DNA from: JARYGU01 sp033795365
Lineage (GTDB): Bacteria; Pseudomonadota; Alphaproteobacteria; Rhizobiales; Rhizobiaceae
Length of the DNA stretch: 64,000 nt
Assembly (NCBI GenBank): GCA_033795365.1
Contig: JARYGU010000013.1
Coordinates: 1-64,000 of the forward strand
Direction of reading: 5' to 3'
Part shown: one piece after another, positions 24,922 to 34,638 of the stretch
Numbering within the stretch: position 1 is the stretch's first letter
How the letters are laid out: each line of letters opens with the position of its first letter
Translations under genes and position numbers: made by a program
Notes under the pieces: model-generated
Seen by the model: the letters and a program-made list of their open reading frames with translations, nothing else
Told to the model about the DNA's origin: nothing
Databases searched by the model: none

Positions 24922-27090
24922 ATGTCGAAATCACGCCGCACCCGGCTCTATGGTGTCTTGATGGGGGGTACGGCGCTTTTGGCTGCGCCGCTTGCCCTTG
25001 CGCAGCAAAACGCGACCGAGCTCGAGGCGATCGTCGTCACCGGACAGGAAAACGGCAGCGGCGCCAGCGCAACAGGTCCGGTTGATGGCTATGTTGCGGA
25101 GCGAACGGCCACCGGATCGAAGAGCAACACCCCGATCGAGGAGATTCCCCAGTCCGTCTCGGTCATGGGCCGCGAGGAAATGGACGATCTCGGCGCCAAG
25201 AAGATCGACGAGGCCCTTCGATATTCGCCGGGCGTCTTCGCGCAGCCCTTCGGCCCGGACGGCGACACCAACTGGCTCTACATCCGCGGCTTCGACGCGA
25301 CCCAGTCCGGCACCTATCTTGATGGCCTGCAGAACTTCAGCTACGGGTTCGGCGGCTTCTTTATCGATTCCGACGGGCTGGAGCGCATCGAGGTGCTTCG
25401 CGGCGCGGCCTCCGTGCTCTACGGCGGCGCCAATGCCGGCGGTATCGTCAATTATATCTCCAAGCGGCCGACGGGCGAGCGCATACGCGAGGCCGGCGTT
25501 GGCATCGACAGCTACGGGAACGGCTATTTCAACTTCGATATCGGCGACAAGGCATCGGAAACGCTGGATTACCGCATCAACGGCAAGCTCGCGGGCGGCG
25601 ACAAATACACCGATTTCGCCGAGGATTTCCGCGGCACGCTTTCTCCGAGCTTCACCTGGCGGCCGGACGACACCACGTCGCTGACCATCCTCGCAAACTA
25701 CACCTATATCGACCTCACCCACGACGGCGCCGGCTTCCTTCCTTATTACGGCACCGTGGTCGATGCGCCGTTCGGCAAGATCTCGCGCGAGTTCAATTCG
25801 ACGGAGCCGGACATCGACTACTACTATCGACGCCAGGCATCGATCGGCTACGAGTTCGAGCACACGTTCGACAACAACTGGACCTTCCGGCAGAACTTCC
25901 GCTACGGACACTCCAATGTCGAGGAGCACAGCCTCTATACCTACGGCTACGGATTCCTCGAACAGCCGGCCGGCACCGACTACAGCCTCTCGCGGATCAA
26001 CTTCGCGCACAGCACCACCGTCGATACCGTCCTCCTCGACAACCAGCTCGAAGGAACGGTGCAGACCGGGCCGGTGGAGCATCGCCTGCTCTTCGGCGCA
26101 GAGTACAAATATTTCCGCATCGACCATGTCCAGGCGACCGGCGCGGCGACGCCGATCGATCCGACCGACCCGATCTACGGCCTGCCGCAGGGGCCGATGT
26201 TCGATCCCTATATCGACCAGGTCCTGTCGCGCAACCAGTTCGGCGTCTATGCGCAGGACCAGATGCGCTTCGGCGACGGCTGGATCGTGACGCTCAACGG
26301 CCGCTACGACTATGTCGAGACGAAGTCGTCCGGCCTCGCCGGCGGCAGCACCGCCGGCTACACGTTCGACGACAGTCGGGCGAGCGGCCGCGCCGGAATC
26401 GGCTATGAGTTCGCGAACGGCATAACGCCTTATGCGAGCGTGGCGACCTTCTTCAATCCGGTCATCGATACGCTCTCGAATGGAGATCCGGCGGCGTCCG
26501 AAACGGGGCAGCAGTACGAGGTCGGCATAAAATACAAGCCACAGGCCTTCGATGGGCTGATAACCGCTGCGTTCTTCGACCTCACCAAGGAGAACGTGAT
26601 CCTCGGCGACGGCATAACCATCCCGAGAACCCAGCTCGGCGAGGTGAATTCGCGCGGCTTCGAGTTCGAAGCCCAGGCCAACATCACCGAGGCCTGGAAG
26701 GTGGCGGCCGCGTTCACCGCCTACAATCTCAAGATCACCGACGACGAGGAGGAGTCGCTCATCGGCAAGCGCCCCTATCTCATCCCGGAAACCCAGGCCT
26801 CGCTCTTTGCGCAATACACCTTCCAGGAAGACACCGCCCTTGAAGGCGTTTCCGTCGGCGCGGGCGTGCGCTACATCGGCTCGTCCTTCGCCGATCGCGC
26901 AAACGAACTCGAAGTCCCGTCCGTGACGCTGGTCGATCTCAAGGTCGGCTATCAGAAGAACAATTGGGGCGTCGACTTCAACGTCACCAATCTTTTCGAC
27001 AAGGAATACGTGGCTGGCTGCCAGACGAGTCTCAACTGCGGCTACGGAGAAGGACGCAAGGCGCTTCTGTCGGCTCATGTGAAATGGTAA
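24922..27090 (+). CDS. TonB-dependent siderophore receptor
   Basis: A 722-residue outer-membrane receptor of the FhuA/FoxA type. A signal peptide (about 1-28, ending PLALAQQ) precedes a TonB-box-like ELEAIVVTG. The plug domain (about 60-180) includes IPQSVSVMGREEM, the WLYIRGFDATQSGTYLDG block and LERIEVLRGAASVLYGGANAGG. The rest is a beta-barrel ending in SAHVKW, with a terminal aromatic as usual. It carries ferric siderophores, probably hydroxamates, across the outer membrane. The GAGGGG site at 24908 supports the start. Binding protein and permease genes follow. Confidence 0.92.
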   Translation: MSKSRRTRLYGVLMGGTALLAAPLALAQQNATELEAIVVTGQENGSGASATGPVDGYVAERTATGSKSNTPIEEIPQSVSVMGREEMDDLGAKKIDEALRYSPGVFAQPFGPDGDTNWLYIRGFDATQSGTYLDGLQNFSYGFGGFFIDSDGLERIEVLRGAASVLYGGANAGGIVNYISKRPTGERIREAGVGIDSYGNGYFNFDIGDKASETLDYRINGKLAGGDKYTDFAEDFRGTLSPSFTWRPDDTTSLTILANYTYIDLTHDGAGFLPYYGTVVDAPFGKISREFNSTEPDIDYYYRRQASIGYEFEHTFDNNWTFRQNFRYGHSNVEEHSLYTYGYGFLEQPAGTDYSLSRINFAHSTTVDTVLLDNQLEGTVQTGPVEHRLLFGAEYKYFRIDHVQATGAATPIDPTDPIYGLPQGPMFDPYIDQVLSRNQFGVYAQDQMRFGDGWIVTLNGRYDYVETKSSGLAGGSTAGYTFDDSRASGRAGIGYEFANGITPYASVATFFNPVIDTLSNGDPAASETGQQYEVGIKYKPQAFDGLITAAFFDLTKENVILGDGITIPRTQLGEVNSRGFEFEAQANITEAWKVAAAFTAYNLKITDDEEESLIGKRPYLIPETQASLFAQYTFQEDTALEGVSVGAGVRYIGSSFADRANELEVPSVTLVDLKVGYQKNNWGVDFNVTNLFDKEYVAGCQTSLNCGYGEGRKALLSAHVKW

Positions 27091-27163
27091 GCCGGACCTG
27101 CCCGCAGGCGCCGGCCGATGCGGCCGCGCCTCGAGGGCTTGCGCGGAGAGCATAGAGCCGAAG

Positions 27164-28057
27164 ATGACGGCGAAACGAATGGATGTAACGCGACGGACGG
27201 CACTCGGCTTGATCGCCGGCGGCCTGGTTCCGGCCGCCGCTTATGCGGCCGCGCCGCGGCGCGTCGCCATCATAGACTGGGCCGCACTGGAAACGGCGCT
27301 TGCCATCGGCGTGATGCCGGTGGCGGCAAGCGAGCTCCTGCAGTATCGCCAGGTGGTGTGCGAACCGGCGATACCGGAGCGTGTCACCGATATCGGTCTA
27401 CGCGGCACGCCGAACCTCGAAGCTCTCAGGCTCGCGGAACCCGATCTCATCCTGATCTCGAACTTCTATGAGTACCGCCGGCCTCTATTCGAGACGATTG
27501 CACCTGTTCTTTCACACAGCATCTACCAACCGGGCGTGCTGCCCTATGAGCCGGCATGCCGGATGGCTCTCGAATTCGGAAGGCTGTTCGAGCGCGCGCC
27601 GGAAGCTGCAAAGCTCATCGCGGATAGCGATCGCGAGATCGCGGACCTGCGCGGGCGCTTGTCCGGCCGGGCGGGCCGGCCCGTCTTTCTCATCAGCATC
27701 GGCGATCAAAGACATTTCAGGGCCTTCGGTTCCGACAGCATGTTCGGCGACGTGCTGAACCGCCTGGGCCTTCAGAACGCCTGGAAGGAGGCCACGAGCT
27801 ATTCGGCGACGGCGCCCATCGGTTTCGAGGCGCTGGCACGCGAACCGGATGCTTTCATCGTGGTGATCGGGCCGATCCCGCCCGATGCGGAGCAGACCAT
27901 GCAGCAGAACGGATTGTGGAATGCGTTGCCGGCCATCCGCAACGAACGTGTCGCGATCCTCGATCCCGTCAACCATTTCGGCGGCCTTCCTGCCGCCAGG
28001 CGTTTCGTGCGGCTGCTTGGCCGGTCCTCGTCGTTCGCAGGCAGCGGCAATGGCTGA
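27164..28057 (+). CDS. FhuD-like periplasmic siderophore-binding protein
   Basis: A 297-residue substrate-binding protein with an apparent Tat-type signal, TRRTALGLIAGG, followed by a hydrophobic stretch and AYA cleavage site (about residue 28). The fold shows the FhuD/BtuF pattern: RVAIIDWAALETALAIGV, then LEALRLAEPDLILIS and a C-terminal VAILDPVNHFGGLPAA. It would deliver ferric siderophore to the permease, with which it overlaps by 8 nt (ATGGCTGA). It starts 73 bp after the receptor gene. Confidence 0.87.
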   Translation: MTAKRMDVTRRTALGLIAGGLVPAAAYAAAPRRVAIIDWAALETALAIGVMPVAASELLQYRQVVCEPAIPERVTDIGLRGTPNLEALRLAEPDLILISNFYEYRRPLFETIAPVLSHSIYQPGVLPYEPACRMALEFGRLFERAPEAAKLIADSDREIADLRGRLSGRAGRPVFLISIGDQRHFRAFGSDSMFGDVLNRLGLQNAWKEATSYSATAPIGFEALAREPDAFIVVIGPIPPDAEQTMQQNGLWNALPAIRNERVAILDPVNHFGGLPAARRFVRLLGRSSSFAGSGNG

Positions 28058-30017
28058 GCGGCGCCTGTTGCCGTGGATCGGGCTGGCAATCGCCTCGGCA
28101 TTGCTGTTCGCCTATACGACCTGGGCTCATCTGCCCGCTCCCGGCAGCGGTCTGGACGACCTGCGCGACGTCATCCTCTATCAAAGCCAGCTTCCGAGAG
28201 CGGTCATGGCGCTGCTCTGTGGCGCAGGGCTTGGCCTCGCGGGCGCGCTGCTGCAGCGGGTGCTGAGAAATCCGCTCGCGGAACCTTCGACACTCGGCAT
28301 ATCGGCCGGCGCGCAGCTAGCGCTCGCAGCGGCGGCGGCCTATACACCGGCCCTCCTCGCATCCGGCCGCGAGGCAGTCGCTTTCGCAGGCGCAGTCACG
28401 GCGATCGGAGTCGTCCTGGCGCTCAACTGGAAACGGGATCTCGAGCCGGTGTCGGTGATCCTCGCGGGAATGATGGTGTCGCTGACGGCGACCGCGGCAA
28501 GCGCCTCCCTCATCCTCGCAAATGGCGAATATATGTTTTCCCTCTTCATTTGGGGCGGAGGTTCGCTGACGCAGCAGAGTTGGCATCCTTCCTTTTCCAT
28601 TGCGTTGCGCATCCTGATCGTCGGTGCGGGTTCGCTGTTCCTGTTGCGCCCTCTGGCGATCCTCGGCCTCGGGGACGCGCACGCAAGAAATCTCGGCATC
28701 GCGCTGCCGGCCACCCGCCTGCTGACGATTGCGCTTGCCGTATGGCTTGCGGCGAGCATCACTGCCGAAGTTGGCATTATCGGATTCATCGGGCTTGCGG
28801 CGCCGGCACTCGCCCAGCTTTCGGGCGCGCGAACGCCCGGCCAGAAGCTTTACGCGGCGCCCTTCATCGGCGGCATCCTGCTCTGGTTCGCCGATGGTCT
28901 CGTCCAGTTGGTTGCGGGTGGAGGTGCGGAGCGTGTGCCGACAGGCGCGGCCACGGCCCTGCTCGGGGGTCCGCTGCTTCTATGGATGCTGCCGCGGCTG
29001 AGGATGTTCGAATGGCCATCGCTTGGCACCAGCGATGCCCCCGCCTACCGCACAGGGCGGCCGGGAACATGGCTGATCCTTCTCACCGCGACCGCATGCG
29101 TCGTCGCCGGCCTGTCGCTTTCCGCCGGCTGGGGTCCGACGGGCTGGCTGATCGCCAAGGAAGAGCTGCTTTCCGACTTCCTGCAATGGCGCCTGCCGCG
29201 CGTCGGCATCGCGCTTGCCGCAGGTGCGATGCTTGCCGCCGCCGGCACGATCATGCAGCGACTGACCGGCAATCCGCTCGCCAGCCCCGAAGTCCTGGGC
29301 GTCGGCATGGGTGCGGGCGTCGGCCTTTCCTGTGCGTTGTTTCTCTTCTCCTCACCATCGCTGCCGATCCAGCTCGCCGGTGCGGCCTTCGGGTCGCTGA
29401 TCGTGCTCGTCGCCATGCTGACGATCTCTGCACGCAGCCATTTCGGCCCGGAGAAGCTGCTGCTCGGAGGCATCGCCATGAGCGCGCTATGCAGCGCCGT
29501 GCTGACGGCGGTCATCGCTACGGGCAGCCCGACGGCATTTCGCCTGCTCGGCTGGATCAGCGGCTCGACAGACGATGCCACCGCGGCCGGCGCCTCTCTG
29601 GCGCTTGCGTCCTGCATGGTTCTCATCGCGCCGCTGTTCCTCGCCAGGCGTTGGCTGGACATCCTGCCGCTCGGCGCGACGACCGCGCGCGAACTCGGCC
29701 TGTCGCTTTGGCAAAGCCGCGCTTCCCTGGTCGTTCTCTGCGGGCTGTTGAGCGCCGTCGCCTCGCTCTTCGTAGGGCCGCTCAGCTTCGTCGGACTTAT
29801 CGCGCCACATCTTGCACGCTTTTCCGGGCTTCACCGCCCTCTGCCGGCTCTGACCGGTTCGATCCTGATCGGCATGATACTGATGCTTGTGTCGGACTGG
29901 CTATCGCGGATGGTCGCCTACCCGTACCAACTGCCGCTGGGGCTCTTCGCCTCAATGCTCGGCGGCATCTATCTCGTCTGGCTTTTAAGCCGGAGCCATC
30001 CGCACAGCCAACAATGA
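28050..30017 (+). CDS. fhuB: FhuB-type fused siderophore ABC permease
   Basis: A 655-residue membrane protein made of two FecCD-type halves (about 1-320 and 345-655), as in FhuB. Each half contains the conserved loop that contacts the ATPase and a paired signature: GAGLGLAGALLQRVLRNPLAEPS in the first half, GAMLAAAGTIMQRLTGNPLASPE in the second. About 20 membrane segments are expected. The ATG at 28050 is used because earlier frame sequence overlaps the binding-protein gene. No FhuC-type ATPase gene follows, so energy must come from an ATPase encoded elsewhere. Confidence 0.9.
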   Translation: MAERRLLPWIGLAIASALLFAYTTWAHLPAPGSGLDDLRDVILYQSQLPRAVMALLCGAGLGLAGALLQRVLRNPLAEPSTLGISAGAQLALAAAAAYTPALLASGREAVAFAGAVTAIGVVLALNWKRDLEPVSVILAGMMVSLTATAASASLILANGEYMFSLFIWGGGSLTQQSWHPSFSIALRILIVGAGSLFLLRPLAILGLGDAHARNLGIALPATRLLTIALAVWLAASITAEVGIIGFIGLAAPALAQLSGARTPGQKLYAAPFIGGILLWFADGLVQLVAGGGAERVPTGAATALLGGPLLLWMLPRLRMFEWPSLGTSDAPAYRTGRPGTWLILLTATACVVAGLSLSAGWGPTGWLIAKEELLSDFLQWRLPRVGIALAAGAMLAAAGTIMQRLTGNPLASPEVLGVGMGAGVGLSCALFLFSSPSLPIQLAGAAFGSLIVLVAMLTISARSHFGPEKLLLGGIAMSALCSAVLTAVIATGSPTAFRLLGWISGSTDDATAAGASLALASCMVLIAPLFLARRWLDILPLGATTARELGLSLWQSRASLVVLCGLLSAVASLFVGPLSFVGLIAPHLARFSGLHRPLPALTGSILIGMILMLVSDWLSRMVAYPYQLPLGLFASMLGGIYLVWLLSRSHPHSQQ

Positions 30018-30131
30018 TTCCCGCGGCATGATCTCGGCGTTCAGCAGCAGACGTTTGCCCGGCGGGAGCGGCGCCGTCGCATGCGAGTTCTCGCCGTGCT
30101 TGTGAAACAGGAGCGCCATGGCGGCACTAGA

Positions 30132-31412
30132 TCATCCTCGGCATACCTCGAAATAATCTTCGAGAACCCGATCGATCGCGGCAATCGCAAGCGCCTTGGC
30201 CTCCGGCTTGACCCGTCCTTCCCGAACCGCCGCATAGCTGCCCTGAAGATATTGGCCGATCAGCGTTTCCGGGATTTCCACGCCTTCCAGGAGGTCGAAC
30301 AGCGCTTCCACGGCAGAAGCCACCTCCGGATGCGGCCAGTAGTAACGGATACGGTCGCTATAGCTGAAATGGCGCTGCAGGCGCTGTTCGTCGCGCGAGC
30401 CGTGATAATATTTTTCCCAGTTCTTCGGCTCCTGCGTCAGGACGCGCTCCATCACGGCCTGCAGCGTTTCCTTTCGCCGACCGGGAAAAAGAAATTCGGC
30501 GATCAGGTCGAGACCGTAGAGCGCCACGCGAAGAACGAATGTCAGGCCGGGCCCGACCTTGAGGATGGCGAAGCCGCCGTTCACGAGCGCTCGCAGCGCA
30601 TCACGCGTCTGGTAGTCGGTCGAATGCGCTTCGAAGACCAGACCCGGCAATTGTTCGAGCGAAGCGCTCAAGGCGCTCGCCTTTTCCGGCTCATAGGCAA
30701 TGACATTATGGTTCCCGAATTCCACGCCGGGCTGGACCACCGCGCCGACGACGCGCGAGAAAGCGTCTCCTACTCCCGCAAGCTCGAAGGCCTTGCGATG
30801 GACGGCGACTGTTTTCAATGCAGCTTCCGGTTTCGTAACCTCGAGGATGTCCAATTCCTCCATCGCCCCGCCGGGGATCGGAACCTCCGTACCGATGATA
30901 TAGACGGGCTTGATGCCGGCAGAGCCGGAAAGGGCCTCTTCAACAACGGCAGCGAGGCTTGCCGCGCGGCTTGCGGTAAGTTCGTCCGGAAGCGCCACAG
31001 GCTCGCCGGCGCATCCCATGCTGGTATCGAGATGGAGCTTGGTAAATCCCGCTTCGGCATAGACCCTGATCATCGCCTTCGCTTTCGCCATGGCGTCGTC
31101 GGCAGGCAGATGCTTCCAGGGATTGGGACCAAGATGATCTCCTCCGAGGATCAGCCTTTCCATCGGAAAACCTGTCTTGCCGGCGATATCTTTCACGAAA
31201 CGGCGAAAATCAGCCGGCGTCATGCCGGTGTAGCCGCCGTCCTGATTAACCTGATTGCAAGTCGCTTCGACGAGCAGGTGGCTGCCCCGCGCCAGGGCAT
31301 GCAGCATGGATGCTTCGATCACCATCGGATGCGCTGAGCAGATCGAGGGTATGCCCCGCATGCTCGAACGCGCGCGCCAATCGGCGATATCTAAGAGGTA
31401 GTTTGTCGTCAT
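30132..31412 (-). CDS. gatZ: Tagatose-bisphosphate aldolase non-catalytic subunit (GatZ/KbaZ-like)
   Basis: A 426-residue protein of the GatZ/KbaZ family. Signatures include GIPSICSAHPMVIEA, VEATCNQVNQDGGYTGMTP and LILGGDHLGPNPWKHL. In enterobacteria the subunit stabilises the class II tagatose-1,6-bisphosphate aldolase; in rhizobia homologues sit in sugar-alcohol and tagatose operons and may have their own activity. No catalytic GatY/KbaY subunit is adjacent. It follows the kinase gene after 3 nt, so both are co-transcribed. Confidence 0.85.
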   Translation of the reverse strand: MTTNYLLDIADWRARSSMRGIPSICSAHPMVIEASMLHALARGSHLLVEATCNQVNQDGGYTGMTPADFRRFVKDIAGKTGFPMERLILGGDHLGPNPWKHLPADDAMAKAKAMIRVYAEAGFTKLHLDTSMGCAGEPVALPDELTASRAASLAAVVEEALSGSAGIKPVYIIGTEVPIPGGAMEELDILEVTKPEAALKTVAVHRKAFELAGVGDAFSRVVGAVVQPGVEFGNHNVIAYEPEKASALSASLEQLPGLVFEAHSTDYQTRDALRALVNGGFAILKVGPGLTFVLRVALYGLDLIAEFLFPGRRKETLQAVMERVLTQEPKNWEKYYHGSRDEQRLQRHFSYSDRIRYYWPHPEVASAVEALFDLLEGVEIPETLIGQYLQGSYAAVREGRVKPEAKALAIAAIDRVLEDYFEVCRG

Positions 31413-31415
31413 CCC

Positions 31416-32357
31416 TCAATTCCCTTTCGACGCTATCAGTTCCTCGAGCTCGGCCCGGCTTGACGCGCCTTCCATGGGACCTGCCTTCGTGACGGCGCGG
31501 GCGCCCGATGCATTTGCATAGAGCAGAGCCTCGCGGAGTTCCGCTCCGGCGAGCCAGAAGGTTACGAAGGTGGCACCGAAGCAGTCGCCGGCACCGGTCG
31601 GATCGACTTCCTCGACCGGGAAGCCAGGCAGGGTGAACTTCGTCTCGGTATCGAAATAGCTCGCGCCGGCGGCGCCGCGCTTGACGACGACCGCCTTGAT
31701 GCCTGTCGCCAGAAGCTCGGCTACCGCCGCCTCTTCCGTTTTCGTCTCGGCGAAGAGGAAAAGCTCGTCGCCGCTCGGCATGAACAGATCGGTTTTCGAC
31801 AACACCGTCTTCAGGGCCTCCCGCATGCCGGGACTGTCGAGGATTTCCGGCCGCAAGTTCGGATCGAACGAAACCGTGCCGCCGCGCGTCTTGATGCGGT
31901 CGACCGCTGTCAGGATGCTCGCGACGACACTCGGCGCATAGAGCGCCGTCCCCATGACATGCATATGTGTGCAGGTATCAATGAGCCGGAGCGCCGCCTG
32001 CGACAGTTCGATGACGCCGCAAGCGCTGTGACGGATGTTGAAGACGAAGGCCCGGCTTCCGTCCTGACGGTAACGAACGAAGGCGCTGCCGGTCGTGCCC
32101 TGAGCCACCACCTCGATACCGGAGACATCCACGCCATCCGCCTTGAGCCGATCGAGATTGACGTGACCGAAATCGTCGTCGCCGACCCGGGAGATGATCG
32201 CGCAGTCCTGCCCGAGCTTGCCGACCTGGTCGATGAAGATGGCCGGCGCGCCGGAGGGAAACGGGCCGATCAGCGGCACCGCTTCGCGGAAGCCGTTGCC
32301 GCGTTCGGTGGCGATGATCTCCACGAGAATTTCACCGATGGTAAGAATTTTCGACAT
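31416..32357 (-). CDS. PfkB-family sugar kinase, probably tagatose kinase
   Basis: A 313-residue ribokinase-family enzyme. The N-terminal GEILVEI and PSGAPAIFIDQVGKLG segments bind sugar; the C-terminal PTGAGDCFGATFV carries the catalytic Asp (in GAGD) and anion hole. Similarity of the neighbour gene to tagatose-bisphosphate aldolase subunits points to a tagatose or related ketose kinase (TagK-like). Substrate is inferred only from context. It is the first gene of the pair. Confidence 0.82.
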   Translation of the reverse strand: MSKILTIGEILVEIIATERGNGFREAVPLIGPFPSGAPAIFIDQVGKLGQDCAIISRVGDDDFGHVNLDRLKADGVDVSGIEVVAQGTTGSAFVRYRQDGSRAFVFNIRHSACGVIELSQAALRLIDTCTHMHVMGTALYAPSVVASILTAVDRIKTRGGTVSFDPNLRPEILDSPGMREALKTVLSKTDLFMPSGDELFLFAETKTEEAAVAELLATGIKAVVVKRGAAGASYFDTETKFTLPGFPVEEVDPTGAGDCFGATFVTFWLAGAELREALLYANASGARAVTKAGPMEGASSRAELEELIASKGN

Positions 32358-32706
32358 GTCGCTAGGCCCCTCCCCCGGCGCTACGGTTTCGCCCGCTTTG
32401 GATAGAATTGGCTCGAAAGCATGTCCATGCGGTTATTGGAGCGCCGACGATAATGCACCATTGCAGGAGCATCGATCGGGTCCAACGGACTGCTGCGGCG
32501 ACGCTGCGGACTGCTTTCGCCAACCGATGCGAGGCATAGCAATCACAAAAGTTTTCACACGTCAAATTTAATATCGATCCGTGTAAATTACATTCGTGCC
32601 GGATAATCGCACCGTCGCCGGGAATTAAATGTTCCTCTTACGTTCCGCTTTTCTCGTCTTTCTGCTACAAATGGCGTTCGGCCCGACGACCGGTTTGGAG
32701 TTCCGC
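32358..32706. other. Intergenic region, no gene seen
   Basis: About 350 bp between divergent genes. The right half is AT-rich (around 32540-32600) and likely holds promoters, but no confident box, operator or RNA was identified. An in-frame upstream extension of the next gene (32629-32706) encodes a hydrophobic run but lacks a ribosome-binding site. Confidence 0.4.
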
Positions 32707-33321
32707 ATGGCTATCGGATCGCAGTACGAGTTTGATTTTTCGGAGGAGGGGCACTCCCGCCATGGAAAATGTGCGCCACGCGGACACTCTAACCTGTTTC
32801 TGGCGATCGTGCCGGATCGTGAAGCTGCAAGGCGATCCGCCGGGATCGCCGCCGATCTCAACCGGCGGCACGCGCTGTTGGGCCGCCTGCGCCCGCAGGC
32901 GATGATGCATGTCACCATGCGCTCGCTTGGGAGCTACGACGTGGTTCCGGAAGAATTGCTGTTCGCCATTTCGGCGGCCATGCCCGCCGTTACCGCAACA
33001 GCATTCGAGATCGTCCTCGATCATGCGATGAGTTTTCAAAATCGCCGCAAGAAGCCTCTCGTGCTTTGCAGCAGTCTGCCGCTCCATCCCCTGTTCGAAT
33101 TGCGCGAATGCTTGATCGACGCGATGCGCGCTGCCGGCATAAAATCTCGTGGCGAGAAGAAATTCACGCCGCATATGACGCTGTTCTATCCTCGCGAGTC
33201 CCTCCCGCGAACACCGATCGAGCAGCCGCTCGTCTGGACGGCTCGGGAATTCGTTCTCGTGCAAAGCGTGGTTGGAAAAAGCAGGCATTTGCGCCTCGAC
33301 CGCTGGCCGTTGCTCGGTTAA
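32707..33321 (+). CDS. 2H phosphoesterase (2'-5' RNA ligase-like, ThpR type)
   Basis: A 204-residue protein with the two histidine motifs of the 2H family: HVTMRS in the first half and HMTLFY in the second. Members hydrolyse cyclic phosphates or ligate RNA ends (ThpR/LigT). The ATG at 32707 has GGAG at 32697-32700, so the longer hydrophobic extension to 32629 is rejected. It lies 48 bp or more before an AstE/ASPA-like gene on the same strand. Biological substrate is unknown. Confidence 0.8.
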   Translation: MAIGSQYEFDFSEEGHSRHGKCAPRGHSNLFLAIVPDREAARRSAGIAADLNRRHALLGRLRPQAMMHVTMRSLGSYDVVPEELLFAISAAMPAVTATAFEIVLDHAMSFQNRRKKPLVLCSSLPLHPLFELRECLIDAMRAAGIKSRGEKKFTPHMTLFYPRESLPRTPIEQPLVWTAREFVLVQSVVGKSRHLRLDRWPLLG

Positions 33322-33368
33322 CCGCTTGAACTTCACTCGGGAAAGCGCAAAAACACGGCCGAACATCG

Positions 33369-34454
33369 GTGCGAGCGGAAAACGAGGGCAGCAAAGTGGA
33401 TATTTCGGAGATCACCATGGGCGGCGATACGCCGGGCATCGAATGGCGGCTGCCGGTCTTCCGCTTTGCGGGCAAATCCGCGGACGCACCGTCCGTCTAC
33501 ATACAGGCGGCCCTGCACGCGAACGAATTGCCCGGAACCGCGCTGATCCATTTCCTGTGCGGACGGTTGCGCCAGGCGGAGGCGGAAGGTGCGATCGCCG
33601 GAGATATCACGATCGTTCCTCATGCCAATCCGATCGGAGCGGCGCAGCTCCATTTCGGCGAGATGCAGGGCCGCTTCGATCTCGGCTCACGGTCCAATTT
33701 CAATCGCGATTTCCCACTGATCCCTCTCGGCGACAGAGAAAAGCTCGTCGAGAATTTCGATCGTTTTTCGGCGGTCGATCGGCTGAAACGCACCTTGCTG
33801 CACATGGCGCTCGGTGCCGATCTGGTACTGGACCTCCATTGCGACGATGAATCGCTGCAGTATGCCTATATCGACGGGGTGTTCTGGCCTGGGGCCTCCG
33901 ATCTCGCTTCGGCGCTCGACATGGAGGCGGTTTTCCTCTCTGACGGAGAGAGCTCGGCTTTCGAGGAAGCGGTCGGCTATGCGTTCAAGAACCCGGGCGA
34001 ACAAAGGGAAAGCCGCCTCTCCAGTCAGCTCTCGGTAACCGTGGAACTGCGCGGGACACGGGACGTCGACGCGGCGACGGCAAGGAAAGACGCAGACGGA
34101 CTTTGGCGTTTCCTTGCTGCGCGAGGAATCGTAAACGATCCGATAGTTTCCCTTCCTGCATATGAGGGACCGGCAGTCCCGCTCGACAATATCGAGATGG
34201 TGCGCGCGGAGGAGCCCGGCACGGTGCTGCTGTACAAGAACGTCGGCGAGCGGGTAGAGCCCGGTGACCTTCTGGCGACGATTCTCACGCAGCCGGGTCT
34301 GGCGAACGGAGCTCTGGAGGTCCGGGCATCCCGTGCCGGCCTGATCGCCACCCGCACGTCGAGCCGGTTTGCGCGTCGTGGAACCAAACTGATGAAAATC
34401 GTCTGCGACGAACGGGCGACCGCCGATCGCAAACCCGGCACGCTTGAGGACTGA
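33369..34454 (+). CDS. Succinylglutamate desuccinylase/aspartoacylase-family hydrolase
   Basis: A 361-residue zinc-dependent amidohydrolase of the M14-like AstE/ASPA family. The first zinc site is seen in ALHANELPG (HxxE) and the third ligand in LDLHCDDE. The C-terminal 100 residues form the barrel domain that often binds like a lipoyl carrier (EPGTVLLYKNVGERVEPGDLL). These enzymes cleave N-acyl amino acids, for example in catabolism or osmolyte metabolism. Start is uncertain: GTG at 33369 or GTG at 33396. Confidence 0.82.
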   Translation: MRAENEGSKVDISEITMGGDTPGIEWRLPVFRFAGKSADAPSVYIQAALHANELPGTALIHFLCGRLRQAEAEGAIAGDITIVPHANPIGAAQLHFGEMQGRFDLGSRSNFNRDFPLIPLGDREKLVENFDRFSAVDRLKRTLLHMALGADLVLDLHCDDESLQYAYIDGVFWPGASDLASALDMEAVFLSDGESSAFEEAVGYAFKNPGEQRESRLSSQLSVTVELRGTRDVDAATARKDADGLWRFLAARGIVNDPIVSLPAYEGPAVPLDNIEMVRAEEPGTVLLYKNVGERVEPGDLLATILTQPGLANGALEVRASRAGLIATRTSSRFARRGTKLMKIVCDERATADRKPGTLED

Positions 34455-34638
34455 GGATCAGGGCAGGCATCGAGGTAGCCGTCATTCAACGAACATCCCC
34501 GTTTATCGAGCAACGGCAAACGGCCGGCTTTGATATTGATCCTTTTTTGACCTGCCTCTCGCTTTAGCCGCGCGAAAGACAATATAAGGAATCGGCTTTC
34601 ATTTCGTTTGAGCCTTGGGGGAGGCTGCCAAACCTATC

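Noticed and set aside
24931..27153. Long antisense open frame (740 codons) across the TonB receptor
   Set aside because: The plus strand encodes a clear receptor with signal peptide, plug and barrel; the antisense frame is a by-product of GC-rich third positions.
28073..30031. Second long frame (652 codons) on the same strand across the permease
   Set aside because: Arg-rich, no membrane segments; the FecCD-type frame has all conserved motifs.
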